A stretch of DNA of 64,000 bases from CAVPGP01 sp963704025 (GCA_963704025.1 CAVPGP010000002.1:248001-312000); one strand, 5' to 3'; numbered from the stretch's first letter, positions 17,580 to 27,184 are shown. Notes: generated by a model not told the origin, from the letters alone. Numbers and translations: made by a program.

Positions 17580-18617
17580 TCAGCTGCGAGGCGCGAGCGG
17601 GACGAGGCGCGTGCCCGTCGCCTTGAAGCTCGCGAAGGCGGTGCCGCCGAGGGCCAGCTCGAGCTTGTCGGCCGACGAGGGAGTGACCTCGGCGGTGATC
17701 GGGCCGATGCGGACGCGCATGCGGTTGCCGACGGGGACGACCGAGCGGATCTCGCCGCGGATCAGATTCATGGCGGAGTCCTGCTGCTGGAGCCGGCCGA
17801 TCGAGATCTCCCACGGGTAGACGACGACGCCGACGTCGCCCTCTTCCTGGTCGGTCGAGTAGACGAGCTCGCCGGTGTCGAGCCGGACGGCGGTCGTGCC
17901 GTCGTCGAGCCGGCGGGCCGTGCCCCGGAGCAGGTTCGCTCCGGTGAACGAGGCGACGAACGCGTCGGCCGGACGGTCGACGAGCTCGCTCGGGGATGCG
18001 AGCTGGCGCAGGTGACCGTCGACGATCACTCCGACCCGGTCGACGAGCGCCGCGGCGTCCTCGAAGTCGTGGGTGACGAGGATCGTCGGGAGGGCGAGCT
18101 CGCGAAGAAGCTCCTGGAGCTCGGCGCGGACGGTGCCTTTCGTGTGGGCGTCGAGGGCCGAAAGCGGCTCGTCGAGCAGGATCGCGCCCGGCCCGCGGGC
18201 GAGCGCCCGGGCCAGGGCCACCCGCTGCCGCTCGCCGCCCGAGAGCGCAGCCGGCCTGGCGCCGGCGAGGTGCGAGATGCGAAAGCGCTCGAGGTACTCG
18301 TCGGCGCGCTCCTTGCCCGCGAAGGCGACGTTCTGCCTGACGTTCAGGTGCGGGAAGAGCGCGTACTCCTGGAAGACGAGGCCCACGCGGCGCTCGTCCG
18401 GCTTGCGCGAGAGCCGCCGCTCGCTGTCGAACCAGACGTCGTCGTCGAGTGCGATCCGCCCCCTCGCGGGCCTGACCAGCCCGGCGATCGCCCTCAGCAC
18501 GGAGGTCTTGCCGGCGCCCGAGGGACCGACCAGGGCGACGGCGCGGTCGACCTCGAGCGCTAGCTCCAGCTCAAAAGACCGAAGCGGGAGCGCGAAGTCT
18601 GCTCTGAGGGCTGCCAT
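17580..18617 (-). CDS. modC: molybdate ABC transporter, ATP-binding protein
   Basis: 345 residues. Walker A GPSGAGKTS (residues about 33-41), Q-loop VFQEYALF, signature LSGGERQRVALARAL, Walker B AILLDEP and H-loop LVTHDFEDA are all present. The C-terminal extension from about residue 225 contains the TOBE/Mop-like molybdate regulatory domain (MNLIRGEIRSVVPVGNRMRVRIGP). Energises oxyanion import with the adjacent permease and binding protein. The start overlaps the end of the permease gene by 58 nt. Confidence 0.93.
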   Translation of the reverse strand: MAALRADFALPLRSFELELALEVDRAVALVGPSGAGKTSVLRAIAGLVRPARGRIALDDDVWFDSERRLSRKPDERRVGLVFQEYALFPHLNVRQNVAFAGKERADEYLERFRISHLAGARPAALSGGERQRVALARALARGPGAILLDEPLSALDAHTKGTVRAELQELLRELALPTILVTHDFEDAAALVDRVGVIVDGHLRQLASPSELVDRPADAFVASFTGANLLRGTARRLDDGTTAVRLDTGELVYSTDQEEGDVGVVVYPWEISIGRLQQQDSAMNLIRGEIRSVVPVGNRMRVRIGPITAEVTPSSADKLELALGGTAFASFKATGTRLVPLAPRS

Positions 18618-19379
18618 AGCGACGTCAGCTTGAGGGAGATCAGGATCGCTGCGCTGATCACGACGAGGAGGGCGCTGATCGCGAGGGTGACGTCGAAGTC
18701 GACCTCGAACTGGGCGTAGATCGCCAGCGGCAGCGTCTGGGTCACCTTCTGCAGGCTGCCGGCGAACATGATGGTGGCGCCGAACTCGCCCAGGCCGCGC
18801 GCGAACGCGAGCGCCTCCCCCGCGGCGAGGCCGCCTCTCGCGAGGGGAAGCACGACCCGGAAGAAGGTGCGGCCCGGCCCGGCCCCGAGCGTGCGGGACG
18901 CGGCGACGAGGTTCGGGTCGATCGCCTCGAAGGCGGCGATCGCCTGGCGGATGTAGAGCGGGCTGGCGACGAACGCGACCGCGATCGTGACCGCAGCCTG
19001 GGTGAAGGGAATGGTGATCCCGAACGCGCTGAGCGTCGAGCCCGAGCAGCCCGAAGCGGCCGAACGCCGCGAGGAGGCCGATGCCGGCGACGGCGGGCGG
19101 GAGCACGAGCGGCAGCTCGACGAGGGTGATGCAGAGCGACCGGCCGGGGAAGCGGCGGCTGGCCAAGAGGTAGGCAGTGGGCGTCCCGAAGAGGAGGATC
19201 AGCGCCTGCGCGACCACCGTCGTCTTCAGGCTGACGACCAGCGCGTCGACGACGACGGGGTTCGAGAGCTGGTCGAGCAGCCGGCCGGGAGGAACGTGCA
19301 CGAAGATCGCCAGGATCGGCAGCGCCAGGAACGCGAGGGTCAGGCCGCTGGCCACGAAGTAGGCGAGCGCGAGCAGCAC
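18560..19379 (-). CDS. modB: molybdate ABC transporter permease, apparent frameshift
   Basis: The N-terminal half (VLLALAYFVASGLTLAFLALPILAIFVHV, SNPVVVDALVVSLKTT, ELPLVLPPAVAGIGLLAAFGRFG) and C-terminal half (FVASPLYIRQAI, then GLAAGEALAFARGLGEFGATIMFAG, the permease EAA-type loop) lie in different frames, joined by an indel near 19040. Together they give a ModB of about 270 residues with about six helices. The GTG at 19379 is a proposed start; an earlier one overlapping modA is possible. The operon runs modA-modB-modC. The break is more likely a sequence error than a pseudogene because both halves are well conserved. Confidence 0.82.
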
Positions 19380-19410
19380 CCGACGTAGTCCGCCGGTACC
19401 TCGCCCGCGC

Positions 19411-20220
19411 TCAAGAACCCGGCTTCTTCTTCGGGATCGGGAGAAAGCCGGCCGCCAGCAGCTTCTTCTGCCCTGCCTTGCCGAGCACCTCGTTGACGTA
19501 CCGCTGCGCGGCGGCCCTGTTGCCGCTCGCCGAGACGATCGCCATCGAATAGGTGACCTTCGGCTGCGCCCAGGCCGGGATCTTGAGCACGCGCACCTTG
19601 CCCGGGACCGTCCTGGCGTCGGTCGAGTAGACGAATCCGGCGTCCGCCTCGCCCAGCGCGACCTTCGAGAGCACGCTGCGGACGTCCGACTCCCGGCTGA
19701 CGACATTCGCGAGCACGCTCGTCGTCAGCCCCATCTGCTTCAGCACCTGCAGGGTGTAGCTGCCGACCGGGACCGCACTTGCCGCGATCACGAGCTTCAC
19801 GCCCGGCTTTTTCAGGTCGTAGACGCTGTGGATCCCGGCCGGATTCGCGGTCGGCACGGCCAGCACGAGCCGGTTGCGCGTGAAGACGACCGGCTTCTGG
19901 ACGAGCCCCTTCGCGAACAGCTGATCCGGGATGGTCGTGTTCGCGGACGCGAACACATCGGCAGGCGCCCCCTGTGTGATCTGAGCGGCCAGCGTGCTGG
20001 AGGCGCCGAACGAGTACCTCGGGCCCGGGTCGATCTGCGGGAACACGTCGGTCAACGACGCCGCCGCGTACACGGTGATCCCGGTCACACGGCCGGAGGC
20101 GTTCGCGTTCGGACGCGCCCAGGCGCCGGCCGTGACCAGCAGCGAGACGACAAGCGCGCCCAGCGCGACGAGGACGGCCGTGCGGCGACGCGTCGTGAGG
20201 CGATGGAAATCGAGCTGCAC
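19411..20220 (-). CDS. modA: molybdate ABC transporter, substrate-binding protein
   Basis: 269 residues. The GTG at 20220 is chosen because AAAGGGG lies about 8 nt upstream. An N-terminal Arg-rich signal peptide with a hydrophobic core (residues about 14-32) indicates export. ModA hallmarks are the anion-binding YAAASLTDVF, FGASSTLAAQITQGAPADVFASAN, VPVGSYTLQVL, and GEADAGFVYSTDA. It delivers molybdate or tungstate to ModBC. It lies 17 bp downstream of the HTH-Mop regulator. Confidence 0.93.
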   Translation of the reverse strand: MQLDFHRLTTRRRTAVLVALGALVVSLLVTAGAWARPNANASGRVTGITVYAAASLTDVFPQIDPGPRYSFGASSTLAAQITQGAPADVFASANTTIPDQLFAKGLVQKPVVFTRNRLVLAVPTANPAGIHSVYDLKKPGVKLVIAASAVPVGSYTLQVLKQMGLTTSVLANVVSRESDVRSVLSKVALGEADAGFVYSTDARTVPGKVRVLKIPAWAQPKVTYSMAIVSASGNRAAAQRYVNEVLGKAGQKKLLAAGFLPIPKKKPGS

Positions 20221-20237
20221 CGGAGGCACCCCTTTCG

Positions 20238-20618
20238 TCAGTGCTCGACCATGACGGAGGTGGACTTGATCACCGCGACGATGTGGTTGCCCGGCTCGAT
20301 GCCGAGCTCGTTGACCGCGTCGGCGGTGACGATCGCGGTCAGAACTGCCGGCTCGGTGATCACCATCTCCACCTGCGCCATCAGCCCCTCCACGCGCACG
20401 TCGTTGACGATCCCGCTGAACCGGTTGCGGGCGCTCATCTGATGCTCCGCGCGATGGGTGCCCCGCAGGCGCTCGATCTCGCTCGCGGACACGATCCGCC
20501 GGTTGCTCGAGTCGCGTCGAGTCTCGATCCGCCCCTGGCGGTCCCAGCGGCGAAGCGTGTCGAGGCTGATCCCGAGCGTCCGGGCCGCCTCGCTCGCACT
20601 GTAGAAGTCCCTCGGCAT
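20238..20618 (-). CDS. HTH-Mop molybdate-responsive DNA-binding protein
   Basis: 126 residues. The N-terminal domain is a MerR/excisionase-type HTH (SASEAARTLGISLDTLRRWDRQGRI, residues about 6-30). The C-terminal domain is a single Mop/TOBE molybdate-binding domain (SARNRFSGIVNDVRVEGLMAQVEM then VNELGIEPGNHIVAVIKSTSVMV). The ATG at 20618 follows GAGAGGTGG. Position directly before modA suggests it senses molybdate and controls modABC. It differs from classical ModE by its short HTH and single Mop unit. Confidence 0.88.
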   Translation of the reverse strand: MPRDFYSASEAARTLGISLDTLRRWDRQGRIETRRDSSNRRIVSASEIERLRGTHRAEHQMSARNRFSGIVNDVRVEGLMAQVEMVITEPAVLTAIVTADAVNELGIEPGNHIVAVIKSTSVMVEH

Positions 20619-20631
20619 CGTCCACCTCTCG

Positions 20632-21237
20632 CTAGCTCGTGTACGCATCCAGTGCGTCTGAGGCCGCCTCGATCGTCAGCGGAGCCGGGAAGGAGATGCC
20701 GATCGGGTCGTGTCCCGCGTGCTGGGCGAAGACGCTCAGGTGCTGAGCCTCGCTGGCCGCGATCCGGGCCGCCGGCACCTTCAGCGCGCCGGTCTGCAGC
20801 CCGTCGACCGCACCCAGATACGCCCCCAGGGACGCGGCCTCCAGGGTCATGCCGAGCTTCGCGATCGACGCCTTCGAGGCGAACGCCCCCTTCGGATACG
20901 CGAAGTCGAAATCCTCGGCCACGGCCGGCGGCTGCCCGGCACCGTTGAGGACGCCGGCCATGGCGTCGTAGTGCTCCTGCTCGTTGAAGAGCGCCCGCTT
21001 CAGATACTTCAACGCATCGCCCCCGTACCGCTTCGACGCGATCGCCCGCGCGTAGAAGTCCGCCGCCAAGAGCTCGGCGCCGACCAGCAGGCGTGCATAG
21101 GCGAGATCGCCGTCCGGGATCGCGTCGGCCTCCGCCTGACCCGCGAGCGGTCCGGCAACCGATCCGGCCAGCAGCACGACAGCGCCGCCCTTCGCGCCCC
21201 GGGACAGCAGCTGCGTCCTGCTGAATCCGGGGCTCAC
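20632..21237 (-). CDS. exported ferritin-like domain protein
   Basis: 201 residues from GTG 21237 (a longer frame to 21309 exists). The N-terminus SRTQLLSRGAKGGAVVLLAG with a hydrophobic stretch looks like a Tat-type or lipoprotein-independent signal. The rest is a ferritin-like four-helix bundle with ELLAADFYARAI, NEQEHYDAMAGVL (E-x-x-H pair) and SEAQHLSVFAQHAG (second E-x-x-H). Relatives are uncharacterised; iron or oxidative-stress roles are proposed for the fold. Lies 13 bp upstream of the molybdate regulator and could share its transcript. Confidence 0.78.
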   Translation of the reverse strand: MSPGFSRTQLLSRGAKGGAVVLLAGSVAGPLAGQAEADAIPDGDLAYARLLVGAELLAADFYARAIASKRYGGDALKYLKRALFNEQEHYDAMAGVLNGAGQPPAVAEDFDFAYPKGAFASKASIAKLGMTLEAASLGAYLGAVDGLQTGALKVPAARIAASEAQHLSVFAQHAGHDPIGISFPAPLTIEAASDALDAYTS

Positions 21238-21331
21238 GCCGCGGGCCCCGTCTGTGCAGGATCGGCACGCGCCTGTGAAATACCTATGTACGCCACGGCT
21301 GCCCGGCACACTATCACGAGGGGTGCGACCG

Positions 21332-23225
21332 TCAGGACGACGCCAGCACGGTGCGCGCTCCGGCTGCCTTCACGGCCGCCGAGAGCGTGGCGATGTCGTA
21401 CGCGCCGTGGTGGCGCCGCCCGTTGATGAAGAAGGTGGGCGTGCCGGAGACGCCGCTGAGGTCGGCGCTGTCGACGTCCTCGGCGACACGCGACGGCGCC
21501 CGCGTGGTCGCGGAGGGCGTCCGCGAAGCGCTCCACGTCGAGCCCGAGCTGCTCGGCGTAGCCGATCAGGTCGTCGGGGCGGAGCGCGTCCTGGTGCGCC
21601 AGCAGGAGGTCGTGGAACTCCCAGAACGCGCCCAGGTCGCTCGCCGCCTCCGAGGCCTCGGCGGCGAGCTGTGCGCGCGGGTGGACGTCGTTGAGCGGTA
21701 GGTGGCGCCACACGTAGCGGATGTCTCCGAAGTCGCGGAGGAGCTCCCGGACCACCGGCTCGGCCTGGCCGCAGTACGGGCACTCGAAGTCGCCGTACTC
21801 CACCACGGTGACGGGGGCCTCGATCGGGCCCCGGATGTGGTCGCGCTCCGGATCGACGTCGACGTCGAGGTCGACGAGCGGCTCGGCGGTGCCCAGCAGC
21901 GCTCGGAGGCGAAGACGCCGCGGAAGCAGCGCGGTGGCGCGGAACAGGAGCCAGGTGACGACGGCCGCGCCGAGCGCCGCACTGAGGATGCCGAGCTTGG
22001 CCTCCTCGAGCTGCGTGCCGTCGAAGGCGAGCGTCGCGACAGCAGCGCGACGGTGAAGCCGACGCCGGCGATCGTGCCGCCGCCCGCGACGGCCGCCCAG
22101 CCCACCGGCGGCCGGAGCCTTCCGCCGGTCAGCCGCGTGAGCAGCCACGACGCGCCGAGGATCCCGACCGGCTTGCCCACGACGTAGCCGCAGAGGATGC
22201 CGAGCGTGATCGGCGAGGTGAAGGACCGGGCGAGGAAGCCGCCGTCGATCTCGATCCCGGCGTTCGCGAGCGCGAACAGCGGCACGATCACGTAGCTCGT
22301 CCACGGGTGGTAGAGCTGCTGCAGCCGCTCGTTCGGCGAGATCGCCGATCTGAGCCCGACGCCGGCAGAGCGCGCCAGCTCCGGCGTCGGCTGCTCGCGA
22401 AACTCCCGGAACAGCTCCGTTGCGCGCTCGAGCTCCGACCGCGCCGGCGGGGTAGGCGCAGGTCAGCAGCCCCATCGCCAGCCCGACGACCACCGGCTCG
22501 ACGCCCGACTTGAGCAAAGCAACCCAGACGGCCGTCCCGAGCACTGCGTAGACGAGGCCCCGCGCGCACTCCGAGCGCCACCGCGGCGAGAACGGCGCCG
22601 AACAGCGCGACGGCGGCGAGCAATGCCCGGACCGCGACATGGTCGGTGTAGACCGTCGCGATGACGACGAGCGCCAGGATGTCGTCCACGACGACGACGG
22701 TGAGCATGAACGCGCGCAGCCGGTCGGGAAAGCGCGGCCCCACGAGCGCCAGCAGGCCGAGTGCGAATGCGGTGTCGGTCGACATGGCGATTCCCCAGCC
22801 GTGCGCGGACGGCCGGCCGGCGTTGAAGGCGAGGTAGATGGCGATCGCGACCGCCATGCCCGACGAGCCCGGCCAGCGAGCGGCAGGGCGAACCGCCGCC
22901 GCTCGCGCAGCTCGCCCAGGTCGAACTCGCGCCGCGCCTCGAGGCCGACGACGAAGAAGAAGAACGTCATCAGGCCGCTGTTCACCCAGCCGCGCAGATC
23001 GAGCGCCACGCCCCTCCCGCCGACGTCGATCGACAGCGTGGTCGACCAGAACCTGCTGTAGGAGGACGCGTCGACGTTGGCCCAGACGAGCGCGGCGACC
23101 GCCGCGGCGAGCAGGACCGCCGCGCCGCCGGTCTCGGTGCGGAGGAACTCGCGGAGCGGGGTCTCCAGGTTCCGCGCCCAGGCGGTCCGCCCCGAGAAGG
23201 GCGGTTGCTGAACCTCGGCTGTCAC
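21332..23225 (-). CDS. nhaA: Na+/H+ antiporter NhaA fused to a C-terminal DsbA-like domain, multiple apparent frameshifts
   Basis: Reassembling five frame changes (near 22880, 22565, 22455, 22040 and 21505) gives about 630 residues. The N-terminal two-thirds is NhaA: GLMTFFFFVVGLEARREFDLGEL, the ion-binding segments STDTAFALG and VVVDDILALVVIA, and IAGVGFTVALLS. The C-terminal third is a thioredoxin/DsbA-like domain with EYGDFECPYCGQAEPVVRELL (redox C-x-x-C) and, after the last shift, GTPTFFINGRRHHGAYD with the cis-Pro Thr-Pro. NhaA-DsbA fusions are known in actinobacteria. The proposed GTG start abuts AGGAGG, so the exact start is uncertain. Confidence 0.8.
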
Positions 23226-23395
23226 CCTCCTGTCGAGCGGCTGCGTCTGAGGATCGTCGATCTCCTTCCGGTCTGGCCTCGTCCGGGAAACCGCCCGGCT
23301 TCGACTCCGGCGAGGCCGCGCAGATCGAAGCAGGTTATTCCACGGGACAGTGCCGGCCGCCAGGATCAGTCCGCCTCGCGGGGTAGAACCGGCCG

Positions 23396-24131
23396 ATGGA
23401 GGCCGCGAGCACCCAGGCGCCTCGGGTTTCGACGCTCGAGCTCTTCTTCGACCTGTGCCTTCTCGAGCAGCGGCCTCGCGTTCGGCCTCTCGTATCTCGT
23501 GATCGTGGGCATCCACACGGGTCTCTTCACGCGGGCTGCGTCGGAGCGGGCCGTGAACGCGATCCTGCGCATCTTCCCGCTCAACGTGCTGGCGGCGCTG
23601 CTCGTCCTCGCCGGCGGGGCGCTCGGCGGGACCGCCCAGTACGTCCTCTGGGCTACGGCCGTCGTCCTGCACTGGGTGACACCGGCGCTCCGGGGCCTGC
23701 AGGGCTTCGAGGTGGCGTCGTCCCACTTCGTCGAGCGGCACGGGCTGGTCCTGATCGTCGCGATCGGCGAGTCGGTGGTGGCGGTCGGCGTGGGCGCGTC
23801 GGGTCTCGCGGTCGAGGCCCTGAGCTGGTCGAGGGCAGCCCTGCTCTCCGGCGGCGTCGCGGTGTTCCTCGCGGGCGACGCGTTGTTCCGTCAGCAGCTG
23901 GCGATCGGGCCCGGTGCGAGCCGCGCAGCCGCGGCGCTCGTCGCCCTCGCAGCGGTTCCTGTGGGAGCGACGGTGTCGGCGGCACTGCAGATCGGTGTCC
24001 TCGTCGTGCTCCTCGCCGCGGCGATCGCGCTCGACAGTGACGGCCGATCGAGGTTTCCGCAGCGGCGGCGCGGTGATGCCTCGAGAGGTCGAGAGCGCCG
24101 CGTCTCGGCCGACCCTTCGACAGCGCCATGA
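23396..24131 (+). pseudogene. LtrA-like membrane protein, internally deleted and frameshifted
   Basis: The first frame gives the LtrA N-terminal signature VSTLELFFDL at residues 11-20, then breaks near 23465. The second frame continues with GLAFGLSYLVIVGIHTGLF, SSHFVERHGLVLIVAIGESVVAVGVG and a hydrophobic C-terminus. About 80-90 residues usually found between these blocks are missing, so an internal deletion is likely in addition to the indel. No ribosome-binding site is clear. It is divergent from nhaA. The second damaged LtrA in the window. Confidence 0.65.
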
Positions 24132-24285
24132 CCGGAGGCGAAGGCGAGCTCTACTTCCGCTCGAACGTCCGCTCCAGCGCCTGAGCTCCGCCTCGCCCCG
24201 CCTGCCGCGCTGCCTTCCGCACCTCCGGCGAAGCGGCGGTTCCGAGGCGACTATCGTCCCCGGGAAACCGACGAGGGAGGCCCGG

Positions 24286-24816
24286 ATGGAGCGGTTCGTG
24301 CAGGCGCTGAACGAGCAGATCGGGAACGAGTTCGCCGCGTCGCAGCAGTACGTCGCGGTCGCGGTTCACTACGACGCTCTCACGCTGCCGCAGCTCGCTG
24401 CGCACTTCTACCGCCAGGCGCTCGAGGAGCGGAATCACGCGATGATGATCGTCCAGTACCTCCTCGACGCGGACGCGACGGTCCAGATCCCCGGCGTGCC
24501 GGCTCCGCAGACCACGTTCGACGACGAGCGCGCTCCCGTTGCGCTGGCGCTCGAGCAGGAGAAGACCGTCACCGGGCAGATCGCCGCGCTCGTCCGGATC
24601 GCGCGCGAGGAGGACGAGCACGTGGGCGAGCAGTTCCTCGGCTGGTTCCTGGAGGAGCAGCGGGAGGAGGTCGCGAGCATGTCCGGACTGCTCGCGATCA
24701 TCGACCGCGCGACGACCTCGAACATGCTGCTCGTCGAGGACTACCTGGCTCGGGGCACCCCCGCCGCTGCGCCGCCGGCGAGCCCGGCGCCGCCCGTGGC
24801 AGGAGGAGCGGTCTAG
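24286..24816 (+). CDS. ferritin
   Basis: 176 residues. The ATG at 24286 is preceded by GAGGGAGG. Four-helix ferritin with iron-site residues: NEQIGNEFAASQQYVAVAVHYD, the E-x-x-H of ALEERNHAMMIVQYL, LEQEKTV, and REEDEHVGEQFLGWFLEEQ. The tail of about 20 residues is Ala/Pro-rich. Stores and detoxifies iron in the cytoplasm. The last 4 bases overlap the convergent small membrane gene. Confidence 0.93.
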   Translation: MERFVQALNEQIGNEFAASQQYVAVAVHYDALTLPQLAAHFYRQALEERNHAMMIVQYLLDADATVQIPGVPAPQTTFDDERAPVALALEQEKTVTGQIAALVRIAREEDEHVGEQFLGWFLEEQREEVASMSGLLAIIDRATTSNMLLVEDYLARGTPAAAPPASPAPPVAGGAV

Positions 24817-25082
24817 AGCCAGTCGTCCGGATCCGGCTCGGGCGGCGGCGGCAGCCGGCGCAGGCGGATCCAGGTGACCAGGGCGCACGCCGCCGCGAGG
24901 ACGGCGACCCTGGGGTCGAGCAGGCCGACGGAGAACCACACCCCGGCCGCCGTCGCCGCGATGAACCAGCGGCCGACGCGGTCTTCCTTGAAGAGGCGGA
25001 CAAGCGGGCTCTCGGCGAGGCCGTCGGCCGCGGCTTCGATGCGGCGTGAGAGCTGTTCCGTGTTCGTCTGCAGCTTGGGCAC
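24813..25082 (-). CDS. small two-helix membrane protein of unknown function
   Basis: 89 residues from a GTG with GGGGAG just upstream. A basic/acidic N-terminal third is followed by a transmembrane hairpin (RWFIAATAAGVWFSVGLL and VAVLAAACALVTWIRL) and a Pro/Asp-rich tail (PPPPEPDPDDWL). Convergent with ferritin, overlapping by 4 bp. No family recognised. Confidence 0.55.
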   Translation of the reverse strand: MPKLQTNTEQLSRRIEAAADGLAESPLVRLFKEDRVGRWFIAATAAGVWFSVGLLDPRVAVLAAACALVTWIRLRRLPPPPEPDPDDWL

Positions 25083-25168
25083 GATCTCCCCTCAGCGTGC
25101 CCTCGTTCCCCCACACCATGACCGGAGCACCGCGCCGACGGCAATCCCTCGTTCGAGTGAGCGCGCTT

Positions 25169-25483
25169 CTAGAGCGAGCCGCTCGAGTTCGAGAGCCGCC
25201 GGTAGAGCCGGTCGACCAGCTCCGGGTTGCTCTCCAGCCGCTCGGAGATGAACCTGATTCGCACCTCTCGGAAGTGCGCCGGCTCAACCCCCAGAGCGTC
25301 TGCCAGCCGCTCGATCACGTCGTCGGACGGCACCGGGCGGTTGCCGTGCACCAGATGGTTCAGGTACCCCGCCGAAAGGCCCGTCGCCGCCGCCAAGCCC
25401 CTGTACGTGACGTTTTGCTCGCTCATGAGTCGCGAGATCGCGTCTCCGAATGCGTCTTCTGTGAACCGCCTTCGCCTAGCCAT
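25169..25483 (-). CDS. XRE-family HTH transcriptional regulator
   Basis: 104 residues. An XRE/Cro-type HTH is clear (ISRLMSEQNVTYRGLAAATGLSAGYLNHLVHGNRPVPSDDVIERLADAL). The ATG at 25483 has AAGGA 7-8 nt upstream and overlaps the proS stop by 8 nt, so the two genes are translationally coupled. The frame can be extended to TTG 25501, but the ATG is better supported. Target unknown. Confidence 0.85.
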   Translation of the reverse strand: MARRRRFTEDAFGDAISRLMSEQNVTYRGLAAATGLSAGYLNHLVHGNRPVPSDDVIERLADALGVEPAHFREVRIRFISERLESNPELVDRLYRRLSNSSGSL

Positions 25484-27146
25484 GGTCACGTTCCTTGCCA
25501 AGATCGGCGACGTCTACACGTGCCTCCTCCCCGCTCGCCCGGTCGCGAACGTCGACCTTGCCGTCCTCGAGCGTCTTCTTGCCCACTGTCACGCGGGTCG
25601 GCACGCCGATCAGGTCGGCGTCGGCGAACTTCTCGCCCGCCCGCAGGTCTCGGTCGTCCAGCAGCACCTCCTTCCCCGCCGCCGCAAGCGCCTCCGCGGC
25701 CCGTTCCGCCTCTTCGTCGACACCCGGCAGGACGACGACGTGCGCGTCGTACGGGGCGATCGTCTCCGGCCAGATGATCCCGTGCTCGTCGTGGTGCTGC
25801 TCCACGACGGCCGCCATGACGCGCCCGGGGCCGATCCCGTACGAGCCCATGATCAGCGGCTTCTCCTTGCCGTCTTCGTCGAGGAACGTCGCCCCGAGCG
25901 GCACGCTGAAGCGGGTGCCCAGCTTGAAGATGTGCCCGACCTCGATCGCCGTCTGGAACTGGAGCCGGCCGCCGCACCTCGGGCACGCGTCGCCCTCTCT
26001 CGGCTGACGGACGTCCGCGAAGCGCGCCGTGTAGTCGCGCCCGTGCTCGACCCCCCGCAGGTGCCAGCCTGTGCGGTTGGCGCCAGCGACGAACTGCCCG
26101 TCCCGCAGCGTCTCGTCCGCGATCACCTCCCCCTCGAACCGGACCGGCCCGAGCGATCCGCCCTCCGCGCCGAAGGCGGCCAGGATCTCCTCGTCCGTCG
26201 AGGGGCGAAAGTCCGTGCCGAGGGCCGTGAGGAGCTTCGCCTCCTCGAGCCTGTCGTCGCCGCGCAGCAGCCCGAGCACGACCGTCCCGTCCGGCTTCGT
26301 CACCGGCATCGCCTTCGTCGTGGCGGCGAGGTCGATCCCGAGAAACTCCGCCAGCGCCTCGCAGGTACGCACACCCGGGGTCTCGATCTCGTCGGGCGCG
26401 TCGAGACGCTCGGGGAACTCCGGCGCTCGCGGGACGCCGCGGGCGATCTCGAGATCCGCCGCGTAGTCGCCGTTCTCGCAGGTCACGAGCGTGTTCTCGC
26501 CCGAGCCGGACGGCGCCAGGAAGTCGACCGACTCGCTGCCGCCCATCATCCCGGACTCCGCCTGCACGCCGTACACCTGGAGCCCGCAGCGCTCGAAGAT
26601 CCGCTCGTAGGCGCCGCGGTGGAGCTCGAAGCTCCTGGCGAGGCCCTCCTCGTCGCGGTCGAACGAGTACGCGTCCTTCATGATGAACTCGCGCACGCGG
26701 AGCAGACCGCCGCGGGGCCTCGGCTCGTCGCGGTCCTTGACGGAGAAGTGGTAGAGGATCTGCGGCAGCTGCTTGTAGCTCTGGATCTCCCTCGCGTGGT
26801 AGGTGACGGTCTCCTCGTGCGTCATCGGCAGCACGAACTCCCGCCCGTTCCGGTCCGTGAGCTTGAAGACCTCCGGGAAGACGTAGCGGCCGCTCTGCTT
26901 CCAGAGCTCCGCGGGCGTCAGCACCGGCATCAGCATCTCCTGGCCGCCGATCCCGTCGATCTCCTCCCGGACGATCTGCGCGACCTTCCGGTGCACGCGC
27001 CAGCCGAGCGGCAGGAACGTCCAGACTCCGGCGCTGACCTGGCGGATGAAGCCGCCGCGCACCAGCAGCTTGTGGCTGACTGCCTCCGCGTCGGCGGGGT
27101 CGTCCCGCAGGGTCGGGAGAAACAGGTGTGAGGCGCGCCGGATCAT
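25476..27146 (-). CDS. proS: prolyl-tRNA synthetase, bacterial type
   Basis: 556 residues. Charges tRNA-Pro with proline. Class II motifs: motif 1 region GGFIRQVSAGVWTFLPLG, motif 2 REFIMKDAYSFDRDEEGL and motif 3 PLIMGSYGIGPGRVMAAVVEQ. The central insertion (residues about 225-375) is the YbaK-like editing domain typical of bacterial-type ProS, and an anticodon-binding domain forms the C-terminus. No ribosome-binding site is evident; a 17-bp tandem duplication lies just upstream. Coupled to the downstream HTH gene. The window also carries a tRNA-Pro(GGG). Confidence 0.97.
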   Translation of the reverse strand: MIRRASHLFLPTLRDDPADAEAVSHKLLVRGGFIRQVSAGVWTFLPLGWRVHRKVAQIVREEIDGIGGQEMLMPVLTPAELWKQSGRYVFPEVFKLTDRNGREFVLPMTHEETVTYHAREIQSYKQLPQILYHFSVKDRDEPRPRGGLLRVREFIMKDAYSFDRDEEGLARSFELHRGAYERIFERCGLQVYGVQAESGMMGGSESVDFLAPSGSGENTLVTCENGDYAADLEIARGVPRAPEFPERLDAPDEIETPGVRTCEALAEFLGIDLAATTKAMPVTKPDGTVVLGLLRGDDRLEEAKLLTALGTDFRPSTDEEILAAFGAEGGSLGPVRFEGEVIADETLRDGQFVAGANRTGWHLRGVEHGRDYTARFADVRQPREGDACPRCGGRLQFQTAIEVGHIFKLGTRFSVPLGATFLDEDGKEKPLIMGSYGIGPGRVMAAVVEQHHDEHGIIWPETIAPYDAHVVVLPGVDEEAERAAEALAAAGKEVLLDDRDLRAGEKFADADLIGVPTRVTVGKKTLEDGKVDVRDRASGEEARVDVADLGKERDHG

Positions 27147-27150
27147 CGTC

Positions 27151-27184
27151 GTCCGGTGAGACTAGTCGTCCGGTGAGACTAGTC
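27151..27184. repeat. 17-bp tandem duplication between ispG and proS
   Basis: Two perfect copies of GTCCGGTGAGACTAGTC. The second includes the ispG stop codon; the first sits 5 nt from the proS start. It probably arose by slippage and extends the intergenic spacer. Confidence 0.8.
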
